24,423 nt of DNA from Rhodospirillales bacterium (GTDB lineage: Bacteria; Pseudomonadota; Alphaproteobacteria; Rhodospirillales; JABHCV01): contig JADHSW010000013.1 of NCBI GenBank assembly GCA_016776705.1, forward strand, positions 1-24,423, in the 5' to 3' direction. This document shows, piece by piece, positions 7,472 through 15,347 of this stretch (position 1 is the first letter of the stretch; each line of letters starts with the position of its first letter). Below the pieces are notes generated by a model. It ran no database searches. It was not told where the DNA came from and worked only from the letters and a program-made list of their open reading frames with translations. The translations under genes were made by a program, and so were the position numbers.

Positions 7472-8110
7472 TTAATCCAGCCAGGCGCGCCATGCAGACC
7501 ACGAGGTGACGGCGTCAGCAATCAGGGCGTAACCCTTGCCAGTGGGATGGACCCCGTCGCCCTGGGAAAAAGAATTTTTCCAGCCGTCATTGTCGAGCAG
7601 TGGTTTCAATATCGCGAGGTAGGGAATTCCCATTTCCCGCGCCAGGGCTTGATAATCCTGACAAAGCCCGGCTAGACGATCCGTCGAAAAATTGTAGGAG
7701 ACACCGGGGGCTGAATGAAAAGGCTGTTGGGTGTCGTCCACGGGCATGGGGCCGATCCACAAAGTCGGTTTCCATTGCTTGGCCTCGCCCAGGATACGTT
7801 TGGCGGCTTCAACAGATTGCTTCCTGGAAACCCGTGTCGTATCACCATTCTGGATCGCCATATCGTTGACGCCAAAGGAAAACACGAGCGCCCCTTGATG
7901 GACATCGAGCAGGCGTGGGGAACATTCTGCGCGCCAGCGCTTCTCGATGTCTTTAGATGTTTCGGCGCGGATACCCAGATTGTAATGGGTCAACTGATGG
8001 CCGCGGGCGCATTCGCCAGCGCACAGGCGTCCGCTCCAGCCTCGAAATTCCTCGTCATTGGTGCCGTTGGTCAGGCTGTCGCCAACAAAACAAATACGCA
8101 GCTCGGTCAT
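7472..8110 (-). CDS. SGNH/GDSL-type esterase or lipase-like hydrolase
   Basis: This 212-residue soluble protein carries the SGNH hydrolase blocks: catalytic serine S12 in the GDSLTNG stretch at the start, the glycine block at G46 (YNLGIR), the asparagine block GVND with N82, and the D185-x2-H188 pair in GDGVHP. It is related to TesA/lipase families acting on acyl or acetyl esters, but the substrate cannot be read from the sequence. No signal peptide is seen, so it is probably cytoplasmic. Its ATG overlaps the stop of the CCA-adding enzyme gene by four bases, making it the last gene of the six-gene run that starts with the LysR regulator. A link to RNA or CoA metabolism is suggested only by position. 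Confidence 0.88.
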   Translation of the reverse strand: MTELRICFVGDSLTNGTNDEEFRGWSGRLCAGECARGHQLTHYNLGIRAETSKDIEKRWRAECSPRLLDVHQGALVFSFGVNDMAIQNGDTTRVSRKQSVEAAKRILGEAKQWKPTLWIGPMPVDDTQQPFHSAPGVSYNFSTDRLAGLCQDYQALAREMGIPYLAILKPLLDNDGWKNSFSQGDGVHPTGKGYALIADAVTSWSAWRAWLD

Positions 8111-9396
8111 GTCTTATCCTCAATCACTTTTTTTAATTGCCCAAGGCACAGTTCACGTTCTGCTTTGAAGCCACCATCGCGCCACCATGTTTCAACGGCG
8201 TCCAGCACCGTGCCAATTGTCGGTCCGTGTTCAAGGCCAAGATCAAGGGCATCTTTTCCTTTAATCGGAAAAATTGGTTGTGTCCATGTGTCGGCGGCAT
8301 CGATCAGGGCGAGCCAGGCCAAGCTTCGTTCCGGACGCCGGCGCGGTTCAACTGACATCTCCTGGGCCCATTGCAAAAGAACGAGATCGCGAAAGCCTTC
8401 GCTACCAAGGTCGAACAACGCCAGATCGCGCTCAAGCTCACTCATTTCAGGTGTCGGCGCATTCAAATCCCCGGTCATTACGGCCATCCGGGCTGATTGC
8501 TTTTTGGAAAGACGAAGCCTTTGCGCCAGCGCCTCATGGCCCGCCGGATCATTGGAAAGAGTAGCTGTCAGGCGTCTAAGAGGGTCGGGTTTGACGTTGG
8601 GTACATTGATCGCTGTCGTCTCCAGCCAATAAATCATTCTCAGGCGGCCGAAATTTTCAGCTTCCGGCAGAAAATGCTCAAGGATGCGTTCACCCTTCAT
8701 CAGGATTAACGTATCGGCGGGATTTGGGGCTTCCAGAATGCGAAACAATTCACTTCTAACCCGTTCTGCCGATAGTTCATTTAGCCGGGGTGCCAACAGG
8801 CGACAGGCTGCAAGGGCATCCTTGTCTATAGATCTGTTGCCGAACATGGCCTGAAAACGGAAGAAGCGAAGCAGCCGCAAAAGGTCTTCTTCAATTCGTT
8901 CCCTGGCGATGCCGACAAATCGCACCCAACGCAGGGCAATATCTTCAATGCCTGAAAGCGGGTCATAAATATCGCCATCAAGGGTGCTGGATAAGGTGTT
9001 GATGGTGAAGTCACGGCGCAGGGCGTCGGCCAGCCAGTCGTCGGTAAAGGCGACACTGGCGTGACGGCCATGGTTTTCCACATCAACGCGAAGGGTTGTT
9101 ATCTCGTAAGGGTGGCTGTCGATAATGGCAGTCACCGTGCCGTGTTCGATTCCCGTGGGAATGGCTTTGATTCCTGCGGCTTCAAGAAGCTCCATCACCC
9201 GTTCCGGCTTTTCAGGCGTTGCGATGTCGATGTCCTTGACCTCTATGCCAAAGACGGCATTGCGAACACATCCGCCAACAAATCGGGCCTCCTTGCCGCC
9301 TGCCTCAAGAGCAGCAAAAATCGCCCGTGTTTCAGGCGCTGTCATCCACGGTAACGGGGGCAACTTGCCAGTGGGTTTCTGGGGAACGTCAGCCAT
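8107..9396 (-). CDS. cca: CCA-adding tRNA nucleotidyltransferase
   Basis: This 429-residue class II nucleotidyltransferase of the poly(A) polymerase/CCA-adding family has the GGCVRNAVFG nucleotide-binding stretch (residues 41-50) and the catalytic DxD as D55/D57 in KDIDIAT. The RRDFTIN motif and the EDLLRLLRFFRF segment of the neck region follow. The enzyme adds or repairs the 3' CCA end of tRNAs from CTP and ATP. The all-alpha C-terminal part is typical of alphaproteobacterial members, often named PcnB-like. A true poly(A) polymerase is the alternative, but length and family type favour CCA addition. The gene follows a small membrane protein gene by nine bases and overlaps the SGNH hydrolase gene. 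Confidence 0.9.
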   Translation of the reverse strand: MADVPQKPTGKLPPLPWMTAPETRAIFAALEAGGKEARFVGGCVRNAVFGIEVKDIDIATPEKPERVMELLEAAGIKAIPTGIEHGTVTAIIDSHPYEITTLRVDVENHGRHASVAFTDDWLADALRRDFTINTLSSTLDGDIYDPLSGIEDIALRWVRFVGIARERIEEDLLRLLRFFRFQAMFGNRSIDKDALAACRLLAPRLNELSAERVRSELFRILEAPNPADTLILMKGERILEHFLPEAENFGRLRMIYWLETTAINVPNVKPDPLRRLTATLSNDPAGHEALAQRLRLSKKQSARMAVMTGDLNAPTPEMSELERDLALFDLGSEGFRDLVLLQWAQEMSVEPRRRPERSLAWLALIDAADTWTQPIFPIKGKDALDLGLEHGPTIGTVLDAVETWWRDGGFKAERELCLGQLKKVIEDKT

Positions 9397-9405
9397 TGTC
9401 GATGC

Positions 9406-9693
9406 CTATTCCGATTTAGGCACCATCCGGCCCGGTACGATCTTGCCATCCTTGGCGTAAGGAGCCTGATACTGACCATTGGGCGACATGCCGCCGGTGA
9501 AGGCTGTCACGGCAAGGCCAATAATCATCAGGCCAAGGCCGGCGAAGAGCAGACGGAACCACGGCCCTTCACGAACCAGCGCCTGTTTGTCCGGGCCCTC
9601 CTTTTCGCCTTTGTGAATAAAGGTGATCCAGCAGAAATACATGGCGCTGGGAAGCAGGATTGGCAGAATATACAGGAAAAAAACGCGGATCAT
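9406..9693 (-). CDS. Small conserved membrane protein, DUF6111-like
   Basis: This 95-residue protein has two hydrophobic helices (about residues 3-25 and 47-68) separated by a charged loop, and a hydrophilic C-terminus ending GRMVPKSE. The start MIRVFFLYILPILLPS resembles the alphaproteobacterial DUF6111 family, which I recall sitting beside the Nudix and CCA-adding enzyme genes. The function is unknown. Its ATG overlaps the stop of the Nudix gene by four bases. The name is a recollection from pattern; the membrane topology is seen directly. Confidence 0.75.
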   Translation of the reverse strand: MIRVFFLYILPILLPSAMYFCWITFIHKGEKEGPDKQALVREGPWFRLLFAGLGLMIIGLAVTAFTGGMSPNGQYQAPYAKDGKIVPGRMVPKSE

Positions 9694-10322
9694 GGGTTTT
9701 TCAAGGCCTCGTATAAATTAATCAACATTCCCGCCGTTGCGCCCCAGATAAAGTGATCATTGTAAGGCATGGCGAAAAACTCCCGGTCCCTGCCTTCGAA
9801 TTCCCGGGTGTGACGGTGATGATTGGAAGGATCAAGCAGGAACGACAGGGGGACCTCAAAGACGTCGGCCACTTCATGGGGATCGGGGACAAGATCGAAA
9901 GGCGGCGTGACAACGGCGACTACCGGGGTCACCCGAAACCCGGTTCGGGTTTCATAATCATCCAGTCTGCCGACAATATCGATGTGGCGGCGATCAAGGC
10001 CGGTTTCCTCTTCGGTTTCGCGAAGCGCGGTCTCTTCCGGTGAGCCGTCATCAGCTTCGATATGGCCACCGGGAAAGCTGACCTGCCCGGGATGCTTGCT
10101 CAGGTGATCCGTGCGCCGGGTAAGCAAAACAGTGGTGGTTTGAGTGTGGGCGACAAGGGGCACCAGCACGGCGGCGGCGGTCAGCGGGATTGGCGTGCGC
10201 GTGCCAGGGTTAAGATCTTGATCGCCCCGGGGGGCATCGGGGGGAGTTTCGCCGTCCTGATCAAGATTTCGGGCAAGCCAGTCTCTATCCAGGGGGGAAA
10301 GGGGATACGTCATCTTGATCAT
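9690..10322 (-). CDS. Nudix hydrolase, CoA pyrophosphatase type
   Basis: With the start at ATG 10322 the protein has 210 residues. It carries the CoA-pyrophosphatase signature LLTRRTDHLSKHPGQVSFPG (about residues 66-85) running directly into a Nudix box ending RETEEETGL (about residues 101-109). Enzymes of this group split CoA and CoA derivatives into phosphopantetheine compounds and 3',5'-ADP. The frame remains open to 10451, but those extra residues lie inside the DUF1285 gene and do not look like the family. ATG 10322 lies one base after the DUF1285 stop and has GGAAG just upstream; ATG 10313 is a second option. The product is coupled upstream to DUF1285 and downstream, by overlap, to the small membrane protein. 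Confidence 0.88.
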   Translation of the reverse strand: MIKMTYPLSPLDRDWLARNLDQDGETPPDAPRGDQDLNPGTRTPIPLTAAAVLVPLVAHTQTTTVLLTRRTDHLSKHPGQVSFPGGHIEADDGSPEETALRETEEETGLDRRHIDIVGRLDDYETRTGFRVTPVVAVVTPPFDLVPDPHEVADVFEVPLSFLLDPSNHHRHTREFEGRDREFFAMPYNDHFIWGATAGMLINLYEALKNP

Positions 10323-10323
10323 C

Positions 10324-10833
10324 TCATCTTCCGCCATCCAGACGGCCAATGGGGAAGAACTCGCCGTTGCTCCAGACCCCGAAAGTATCTGAATTTTCGA
10401 CGCCAAGTTCAACCAGATCGTAAAAAACCGCACGGGCGATCTTCGCTTCAAGATTGGCGCGCACCGTCACGTAAGGCGATGGCTCCAGCGTTTCGGGGGC
10501 GATTTCGACCCGGATGGGATTATCAGCCCCGGCGATCAGCGTGTCGCCGACATTGGTTTCGAAGTGCAGGATTTGATCCTCGCCGCTTCCCTCGACTGTC
10601 ATAAGGGTGGCGATGAAGGGCGCGTCCTCGACCTGGATGCGGCCTTTCTCGACGGGGGTTTGCAGCCAGTAATCGCCGTTTTCATCCCTTTTCAGAACAG
10701 TGGCGAATAATTTTACCAGCTCGATCCTGCCAATGGGCGAGCCTTCGTGGAACCACTGGCCGGTGCGGTCGATGCGGATATCGATTTCACCGCAGACGGC
10801 GTCCAGCGGCAGGGGGGTGCGGTACTTGCTCAT
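10324..10833 (-). CDS. DUF1285 domain protein
   Basis: This 169-residue soluble protein matches the DUF1285 family along its length: an early DRTGQWFHEGSPIGR region, a central YWLQTPVEKGRI stretch, and an ARAVFYDLVELG helix near the C-terminus. Known members are beta-rich small proteins without an assigned activity. The gene overlaps the LysR stop by four bases and abuts the Nudix gene. DUF1285 beside a CoA-type Nudix gene and the CCA-adding enzyme is, as I recall, a recurrent alphaproteobacterial order, which suggests a housekeeping role. That is inference. Confidence 0.88.
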   Translation of the reverse strand: MSKYRTPLPLDAVCGEIDIRIDRTGQWFHEGSPIGRIELVKLFATVLKRDENGDYWLQTPVEKGRIQVEDAPFIATLMTVEGSGEDQILHFETNVGDTLIAGADNPIRVEIAPETLEPSPYVTVRANLEAKIARAVFYDLVELGVENSDTFGVWSNGEFFPIGRLDGGR

Positions 10834-11735
10834 GGTTCGTCCCAGTAGGGCTTGCGGCCAAAGCGTTCGGCCAGAAAATCAACGAAGGCCCGTACTTTAG
10901 CAGACAGATACCTGTTGTGGGGATAGACCGCATAAATCGCCAGATCGGTTTCCATATATTCCGTCAGTTCCGCTTTCAGGCGACCAGTCCTTAAATCCTC
11001 GCTGACAATGAAGGTTGGGGTAAGGAAGACACCCGCGCCGCCCAGGGCTGCCGCCCGCAAGGCGTCACCGTTGTTGGCGCGCAGGTTGCCGGAAACCCTG
11101 ACGGATATATGACCGTCCGGCCCCTGGAAAGGCCATTCATTCTTGTTCAGCAGATAGCTGTACATCAGGCAGTTGTGATCTTGCAGGTCTTCGGGCCGGG
11201 TGGGGACGCCGTGTTCTTTCCAATATTCGGTGGTCGCGCACAAGGCCAGGCGAAACGGCGCAAGCTTGCGCGCGATCAGGGTCGAATCGGGCAGGCGGGC
11301 AATGCGAACGGCAACGTCGTAACCTTCGTCCAGAAGGTCGACCACCCGGTCATTCAAATCCATATCAATGCTGATGTCCGGATAGCGGGCGATAAAATCG
11401 GCCATTGCCGGGGCGACATGTCTATAGCCAAACGACATGGGTACGTTCAGGCGCAGGGTGCCACGCGGCTCCGTGTGCATGGTGCTGACGGCCTGCTCGG
11501 TTTCCTCCACATCCTGCACGATGCGCCGGGCCCGCTCGTAGAATGTGGTGCCAATTTCTGTTGGAGACAACTTGCGTGTCGTGCGGTTTAAAAGCAGGAC
11601 GCCCAGGCGGTCTTCAAGCTTGGCGATGTGCTTGCTTACCGCCGACTTGCTCATGTTGAGTTCGCGCGCCGCTGCTGAAAAACCGCCGGTTTCGACAACC
11701 TTGGTAAAGACGGTGAAGCCGCTCAGGGTATCCAT
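10830..11735 (-). CDS. LysR-family transcriptional regulator
   Basis: This 301-residue regulator has a winged helix-turn-helix at residues 1-60 (TVFTKVVETGGFSAAARELN, SKSAVSKHIAKLE) followed by the periplasmic-binding-protein-like sensor domain. It resembles the CrgA/AaeR-type branch that often flanks quinone or azo reductase genes. It is transcribed away from azoR, and the 120-base gap between them holds a perfect palindrome overlapping its own probable start of transcription. The likely role is autoregulation plus control of azoR-yqjG-pirin. Its stop overlaps the DUF1285 start, so it is also the first gene of an otherwise unrelated minus-strand run. Confidence 0.93.
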   Translation of the reverse strand: MDTLSGFTVFTKVVETGGFSAAARELNMSKSAVSKHIAKLEDRLGVLLLNRTTRKLSPTEIGTTFYERARRIVQDVEETEQAVSTMHTEPRGTLRLNVPMSFGYRHVAPAMADFIARYPDISIDMDLNDRVVDLLDEGYDVAVRIARLPDSTLIARKLAPFRLALCATTEYWKEHGVPTRPEDLQDHNCLMYSYLLNKNEWPFQGPDGHISVRVSGNLRANNGDALRAAALGGAGVFLTPTFIVSEDLRTGRLKAELTEYMETDLAIYAVYPHNRYLSAKVRAFVDFLAERFGRKPYWDEP

Positions 11736-11750
11736 GATGATCGATCAATC

Positions 11751-11767
11751 GTTTCCAATAAGGAAAC
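11751..11767. promoter_or_regulatory. Probable LysR operator palindrome
   Basis: GTTTCC-aataa-GGAAAC is a perfect 6-base inverted repeat with a 5-base spacer. It contains the T-N11-A pattern expected of LysR-type regulators. It lies immediately downstream of the LysR -10 box and about 90 bases before the azoR start, so one bound dimer could repress the regulator and influence azoR. The palindrome is seen directly; the bound protein is inferred from position. Confidence 0.65.
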
Positions 11768-11768
11768 A

Positions 11769-11796
11769 ATTATATTCAAAATGACGGAATTGTCTA
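11769..11796 (-). promoter_or_regulatory. Likely sigma-70 promoter of the LysR gene
   Basis: On the minus strand TAGACA (11791-11796, five of six bases of the -35 consensus) and a perfect TATAAT (11769-11774) are separated by 16 bases. Transcription would begin near 11762, inside the palindrome and roughly 25 bases before the ATG at 11735. On the plus strand TATATT (11771-11776) could serve as the azoR -10 box in the same DNA, but I see no good -35 partner. Confidence 0.6.
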
Positions 11797-11855
11797 CTCA
11801 CATGTTTGTGCCTATTTTCCCTTCAACAGTTCACACAAACATTCAGGAATTAACC

Positions 11856-12467
11856 ATGACCAATCTTCTCGCCATTACCTCCAGCCCCAATCCGCAAGGC
11901 GTCACTTCCGGCCTTATCGAAAGTTTCGTCGAGACCTTTAAATATGCATTGCCTGAGGCGAATGCCGTTCGTCGCGATGTCGGATTGACGCCGCCGCCGC
12001 ATCTTGATGGCGCCACCATTGGCGCTTACTACACCGCACCGGATGCATTAGATGATTCGGCAAAAGAGTTACTTGCACTGTCAGATACAATTGTTGGCGA
12101 AGTAGAAGCCGCTGATATCATCGTTATTGCCGCGCCTATGCATAACTTTGGTTTGCCTTCGGGGCTCAAGGCCTGGGTCGATCATGTCGCCCGTGTTGGC
12201 CGGACCTTCGCCTATACAGAAGAAGGCCCCAGGGGTTTGCTGAAGGACAAGAAGGTTTTTGTTCTTGGCGCACGCGGCGGCAATTATTCCGAAACCAGCC
12301 CGGCCCATGCAATGGATTTCGTTACACCCTATCTAAAGACTGTACTGGGTTTCATCGGCCTGGATGATATTACTTTCATCAATGCCGAAGGCGTTGCTTC
12401 CGGGGGTGAAGGTGTCGCCCTGGCCCACGAAGAAGTGAAATTGGCCGTCACCGCACTGGCGGCGTAG
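11856..12467 (+). CDS. azoR: FMN-dependent NADH:quinone / azo reductase (AzoR family)
   Basis: This 203-residue flavodoxin-fold reductase starts MTNLLAITSSPNP, where the first beta strand and FMN phosphate loop lie. It carries the family block PMHNFGLPSGLKAWVDH followed by VARVGRTFAYTEEGPRGLL, typical of AzoR. These enzymes use NADH and FMN for two-electron reduction of quinones and azo compounds, avoiding semiquinone radicals. The frame is open from ATG 11781, but ATG 11856 has AGGAAT eight bases before it and begins exactly where the family does. It is the first gene of the run azoR-yqjG-pirin, divergent from the LysR regulator. Confidence 0.93.
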   Translation: MTNLLAITSSPNPQGVTSGLIESFVETFKYALPEANAVRRDVGLTPPPHLDGATIGAYYTAPDALDDSAKELLALSDTIVGEVEAADIIVIAAPMHNFGLPSGLKAWVDHVARVGRTFAYTEEGPRGLLKDKKVFVLGARGGNYSETSPAHAMDFVTPYLKTVLGFIGLDDITFINAEGVASGGEGVALAHEEVKLAVTALAA

Positions 12468-12477
12468 GAAATACAAC

Positions 12478-13458
12478 ATGGGTATGTTGATCGAAGGCGT
12501 ATGGCGCGATGATAATTATGGCACCGAAAAGACAAATGGTCGCTTCGTACGCTGGGATTCTGCCTTTCGTGAGACGATCAGCGCCGATGGGAAAACCGGT
12601 TTCAAGGCCGAGGCGGGGCGCTACCACCTGTACCTGTCCTGGGCCTGCCCATGGGCTCACCGGACGCTGATTTTTCGTCGCCTGAAAAAGCTGGAAGATG
12701 TGATCAGTGTCTCCTTCGTCGAACCATTGATGCTGGAACGTGGATGGATATTCGGACCAGATGGCGACCCGGTAAATGGGGCTGAAAATCTGTATGAGAT
12801 ATACCAGAAGGCCAAACCAGAATACAGCGGCCGGGTGACGGTGCCGGTTTTGTGGGACAAGCTGACGGGGACTATCGTTAACAATGAATCAGCTGAAATC
12901 ATTCGTATGCTGAACAGCGAATTTGACGCTTTCGGGGATGCCAGCCTCGATTTTTATCCCAAGGCCCTTCGTGACGAAATAGACGCCATCAATGAACAGG
13001 TCTATGCCAGGGTCAACAACGGCGTCTACCGCACCGGTTTCGCCACCACCCAGGAAGCTTATGAAGAAGCCTTCGACGCCCTGTTTGACGCCCTGGACGA
13101 TCTGGAAGACCGTTTGTCCGTGCAGCGATATCTGGTTGGCGATCAGATTACCGAGGCCGACTGGCGGTTGTTCACGACCCTGGTGCGTTTCGACAGCGTT
13201 TACGTTGATCACTTCAAATGCAACCTTCGCCGCATTGTCGATTATCCCAATCTGTGGGGATACCTGCGCGAGCTTTATCAGGTTTCAGGCGTTGCCGGGA
13301 CCGTCGACATGGATCAGATAAGGACCCACTATTATGCTTCACACCTGATGATCAACCCGACGGGCATCGTGCCCAAGGGGCCGGCAATCGATTTTACCAC
13401 CCCACACGGCCGCGAAAGCCTGAAAGGAAAAGCCCATGATCGATATCACACCGCTTGA
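12478..13458 (+). CDS. yqjG: Glutathionyl-hydroquinone reductase (Xi-class glutathione transferase)
   Basis: This 326-residue protein of the Xi-class glutathione S-transferases has the catalytic cysteine in the motif WACPWAHRTL (about residues 57-66). A C-terminal helical domain contains the conserved LVGDQITEADWRLF stretch. Enzymes of this class use glutathione to reduce glutathionyl-hydroquinones to free hydroquinones. AGGAAATACAAC precedes the ATG, ten bases after the azoR stop. Its end overlaps the pirin start by 23 bases. With AzoR producing hydroquinones and this enzyme cleaning up glutathione adducts, the two steps fit one pathway. Confidence 0.94.
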   Translation: MGMLIEGVWRDDNYGTEKTNGRFVRWDSAFRETISADGKTGFKAEAGRYHLYLSWACPWAHRTLIFRRLKKLEDVISVSFVEPLMLERGWIFGPDGDPVNGAENLYEIYQKAKPEYSGRVTVPVLWDKLTGTIVNNESAEIIRMLNSEFDAFGDASLDFYPKALRDEIDAINEQVYARVNNGVYRTGFATTQEAYEEAFDALFDALDDLEDRLSVQRYLVGDQITEADWRLFTTLVRFDSVYVDHFKCNLRRIVDYPNLWGYLRELYQVSGVAGTVDMDQIRTHYYASHLMINPTGIVPKGPAIDFTTPHGRESLKGKAHDRYHTA

Positions 13459-14134
13459 AGACCTGGGCCATGCGGATCACGGCTGGCTTGATGCCCGTCA
13501 CCATTTCAGTTTCGCTAACTACTATGATCCCGCGAGGATGGGGTTTGGCAAGCTCAGGGTCTGGAATGATGACTTGATCAAGGCCGGCAGGGGTTTCCCC
13601 ATGCACCCCCACAACGACATGGAAATCATCACCTACATTCGCAAGGGTGCGATAACCCATGAGGACAACCAGGGGAACTTTGGCGTAACCGGGGCAGGCG
13701 ACGTGCAGGTGATGAGCGCCGGGACGGGAATTTTCCATTCCGAATACAATCGCGGCGACGTGGATACGGAACTGTTCCAGATCTGGATCGAAACAGATCA
13801 GGTCGACCACGAGCCACGCTGGGATACAAAAAAGTTTCCTGACACCGGTCGCGAGGCCAAACTGGAACCGCTTGCTTCCGGCAGAAAAGATGTAGAGGGA
13901 GCGCTGATGATCCATCAGGACGCCACCCTGTTTGGCGCAACCCTGCACGCTGGTGACAGCGTCATGCATACCATTGAGCCGGGGCGCAAGGCCTATTTGG
14001 TTGCCGTGGCGGGCCGGATTCTGATCAATGGCATGGAAGCCGCGGCCCGCGCCGGGGTCGCTATTACAGACGAGACGGTGATTGAAATTCAGGCACTGGA
14101 TCCCGGAGAGGTCGTTCTGCTTGATCTTCCCTAA
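13436..14134 (+). CDS. Pirin-family protein (YhaK/YhhW-type, possible quercetinase)
   Basis: This 232-residue bicupin protein opens with the typical pirin sequence (HGWLDARHHFSFANYYDP) and contains the metal ligands in the first cupin: H59 and H61 in FPMHPHNDME, H103 in GTGIFHSEYN and the glutamate that follows. Bacterial pirins of this type can act as quercetin 2,3-dioxygenases, and the family is linked to redox and electrophile stress. AGGAAAAGCCC lies just before the ATG, inside yqjG, so the two genes are translationally linked. The substrate is not known from sequence. Confidence 0.92.
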   Translation: MIDITPLEDLGHADHGWLDARHHFSFANYYDPARMGFGKLRVWNDDLIKAGRGFPMHPHNDMEIITYIRKGAITHEDNQGNFGVTGAGDVQVMSAGTGIFHSEYNRGDVDTELFQIWIETDQVDHEPRWDTKKFPDTGREAKLEPLASGRKDVEGALMIHQDATLFGATLHAGDSVMHTIEPGRKAYLVAVAGRILINGMEAAARAGVAITDETVIEIQALDPGEVVLLDLP

Positions 14135-14207
14135 GTACTTGATTTAGTGACAAAGGAGATCATCAGCGGTTAAACTTCACCTGTAAATTGAAACAGGGGA
14201 AGAACCG

Positions 14208-14576
14208 ATGCCCTTCGTCAAACGCGACGAGTCAGGAAATGTCATTGCCGCCTATTCAACGGCGGAAATGCCGGGCCTTGAACTGGTCAACGCCAACGAC
14301 CCGCAGTTGATTGACTTCCTGTACGACGGCGATTCTGACGCCGCCGCTAAAAAGGACATGATCGAATCCGATCTTGGCCTCGCCCGTGTTCTGGAAGATT
14401 TAATCGACCTTCTGATTGAAAAAGGCACTTTCCGATTTACAGACCTGCCTGATGCGGCGCAACAGAAACTCCTGGCAAGGCGCGGCCTGCGAAAAGAATT
14501 CGCTTACGTGGAAACCCTGTTCGGGGGCGACGATGACGACGATTTTCCCGGCAATGACGAAGGCGGTTTTCTGTAA
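14208..14576 (+). CDS. Small acidic conserved protein of unknown function
   Basis: This 122-residue protein starts MPFVKRDESGNVIAAYS and ends in a strongly acidic tail (GGDDDDDFPGNDEGGF). It has a helical middle (residues 45-75) and no membrane segment or signal peptide. It resembles a small protein common in Proteobacteria that is sometimes misnamed tryptophan-synthase-beta-like; no activity is known. AGGGGAAGAACCG is a strong ribosome binding site for ATG 14208. The gene is 73 bases past the pirin stop, so it may be read from the same transcript or have its own promoter. It converges with the next gene, with only six bases between the stops. Confidence 0.8.
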   Translation: MPFVKRDESGNVIAAYSTAEMPGLELVNANDPQLIDFLYDGDSDAAAKKDMIESDLGLARVLEDLIDLLIEKGTFRFTDLPDAAQQKLLARRGLRKEFAYVETLFGGDDDDDFPGNDEGGFL

Positions 14577-14582
14577 GCCTGT

Positions 14583-15263
14583 TCAATCAGTAGCGTTAAT
14601 AAGCTCTTTGGTTCTGCCGCTATCATTCATCTCGATAAGAATTTTCTCAATCTTCGGGATGAGGCGGCGATGCTTGACGTTTAAATAATGGTAGAGCGTT
14701 ATAACCTCGATGGGCGGACTGAGAACCACAATCCCGTCGGTCTGCGAGGCGAGTTTTTTGGCGTCCGATGTAATTGCAATGCCTACATCGATTCTGCCTC
14801 CTTTTACCATTCTTGCAACCGCCGCAGGATCTTTAGCGGGCTCGGCGTTCATGTCGCGGGTTCTGATATCCAAAATCCTGTACCCACGCGGATATCCGAT
14901 ACGATACTTTCCGATTTCCTCCCAGGAACTCAGCCAAAGTTTTGACTTTTCACTGACGATTGCGGAATAGCTGAGGGCGAAAACCGGCTCTCCTACGCGA
15001 ACAAGGTTTGGATATTCAGTTTCCGCGCCGATAACTCGCACCAATTCAGCATCGGACAATCCTGAATTAACCTCCATAAGGCTTCGTTTCGCAGGCCGGA
15101 TAACCAGTTCAATTTCATGCCCCAACTGTCGGTAGACTTCTTTTAACAGTCTGGCGACGGGTTCACCTTCGGGGAATTCAGGAGAAGATATAATAAATGT
15201 GTCAGCTTTTGCCGTTGTGACTGAAATCAAGGACAAAACCAACAATGTGTAGATTAATTGCAT
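14583..15263 (-). CDS. Orphan periplasmic solute-binding protein (SBP_bac_3-like)
   Basis: This 226-residue protein has a signal peptide at residues 1-20 ending TAKA, followed by a single periplasmic-binding fold of the amino-acid type (SBP_bac_3), starting FIISSPEFPEGEPVARLLKE. At 226 residues it is slightly shorter than typical binding proteins. No permease or ATPase gene is next to it, which is common for stand-alone sensors or moonlighting binding proteins. The ligand is unknown. A stretch of 84 bases separates it from the 420-residue unknown gene upstream on the same strand. Confidence 0.8.
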   Translation of the reverse strand: MQLIYTLLVLSLISVTTAKADTFIISSPEFPEGEPVARLLKEVYRQLGHEIELVIRPAKRSLMEVNSGLSDAELVRVIGAETEYPNLVRVGEPVFALSYSAIVSEKSKLWLSSWEEIGKYRIGYPRGYRILDIRTRDMNAEPAKDPAAVARMVKGGRIDVGIAITSDAKKLASQTDGIVVLSPPIEVITLYHYLNVKHRRLIPKIEKILIEMNDSGRTKELINATD

Positions 15264-15347
15264 TCTGTCACCAATTCTGGAGTTACCATCTCGCCGCTAC
15301 AATAAGCCTTGAGGTGGATAAAATCAAAGCTGAGGGGGTTGAAAAAA

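Noticed and set aside
7715..8632. Plus-strand open frame of 305 codons antisense to the SGNH hydrolase and cca genes
   Set aside because: It spans the junction of two clearly real genes and shows low-complexity R/S-rich sequence typical of an antisense shadow.
10323..10451. Upstream extension of the Nudix gene to ATG 10451
   Set aside because: The extra 43 residues lie inside the DUF1285 gene and do not resemble the Nudix family; the ATG one base after the DUF1285 stop has a suitable binding site.
14166..14207. CCTGT/ACAGG mini-hairpin before the 122-residue gene, considered as a terminator or switch
   Set aside because: A five-pair stem without a U tract that happens to overlap the ribosome binding site; too weak to call.
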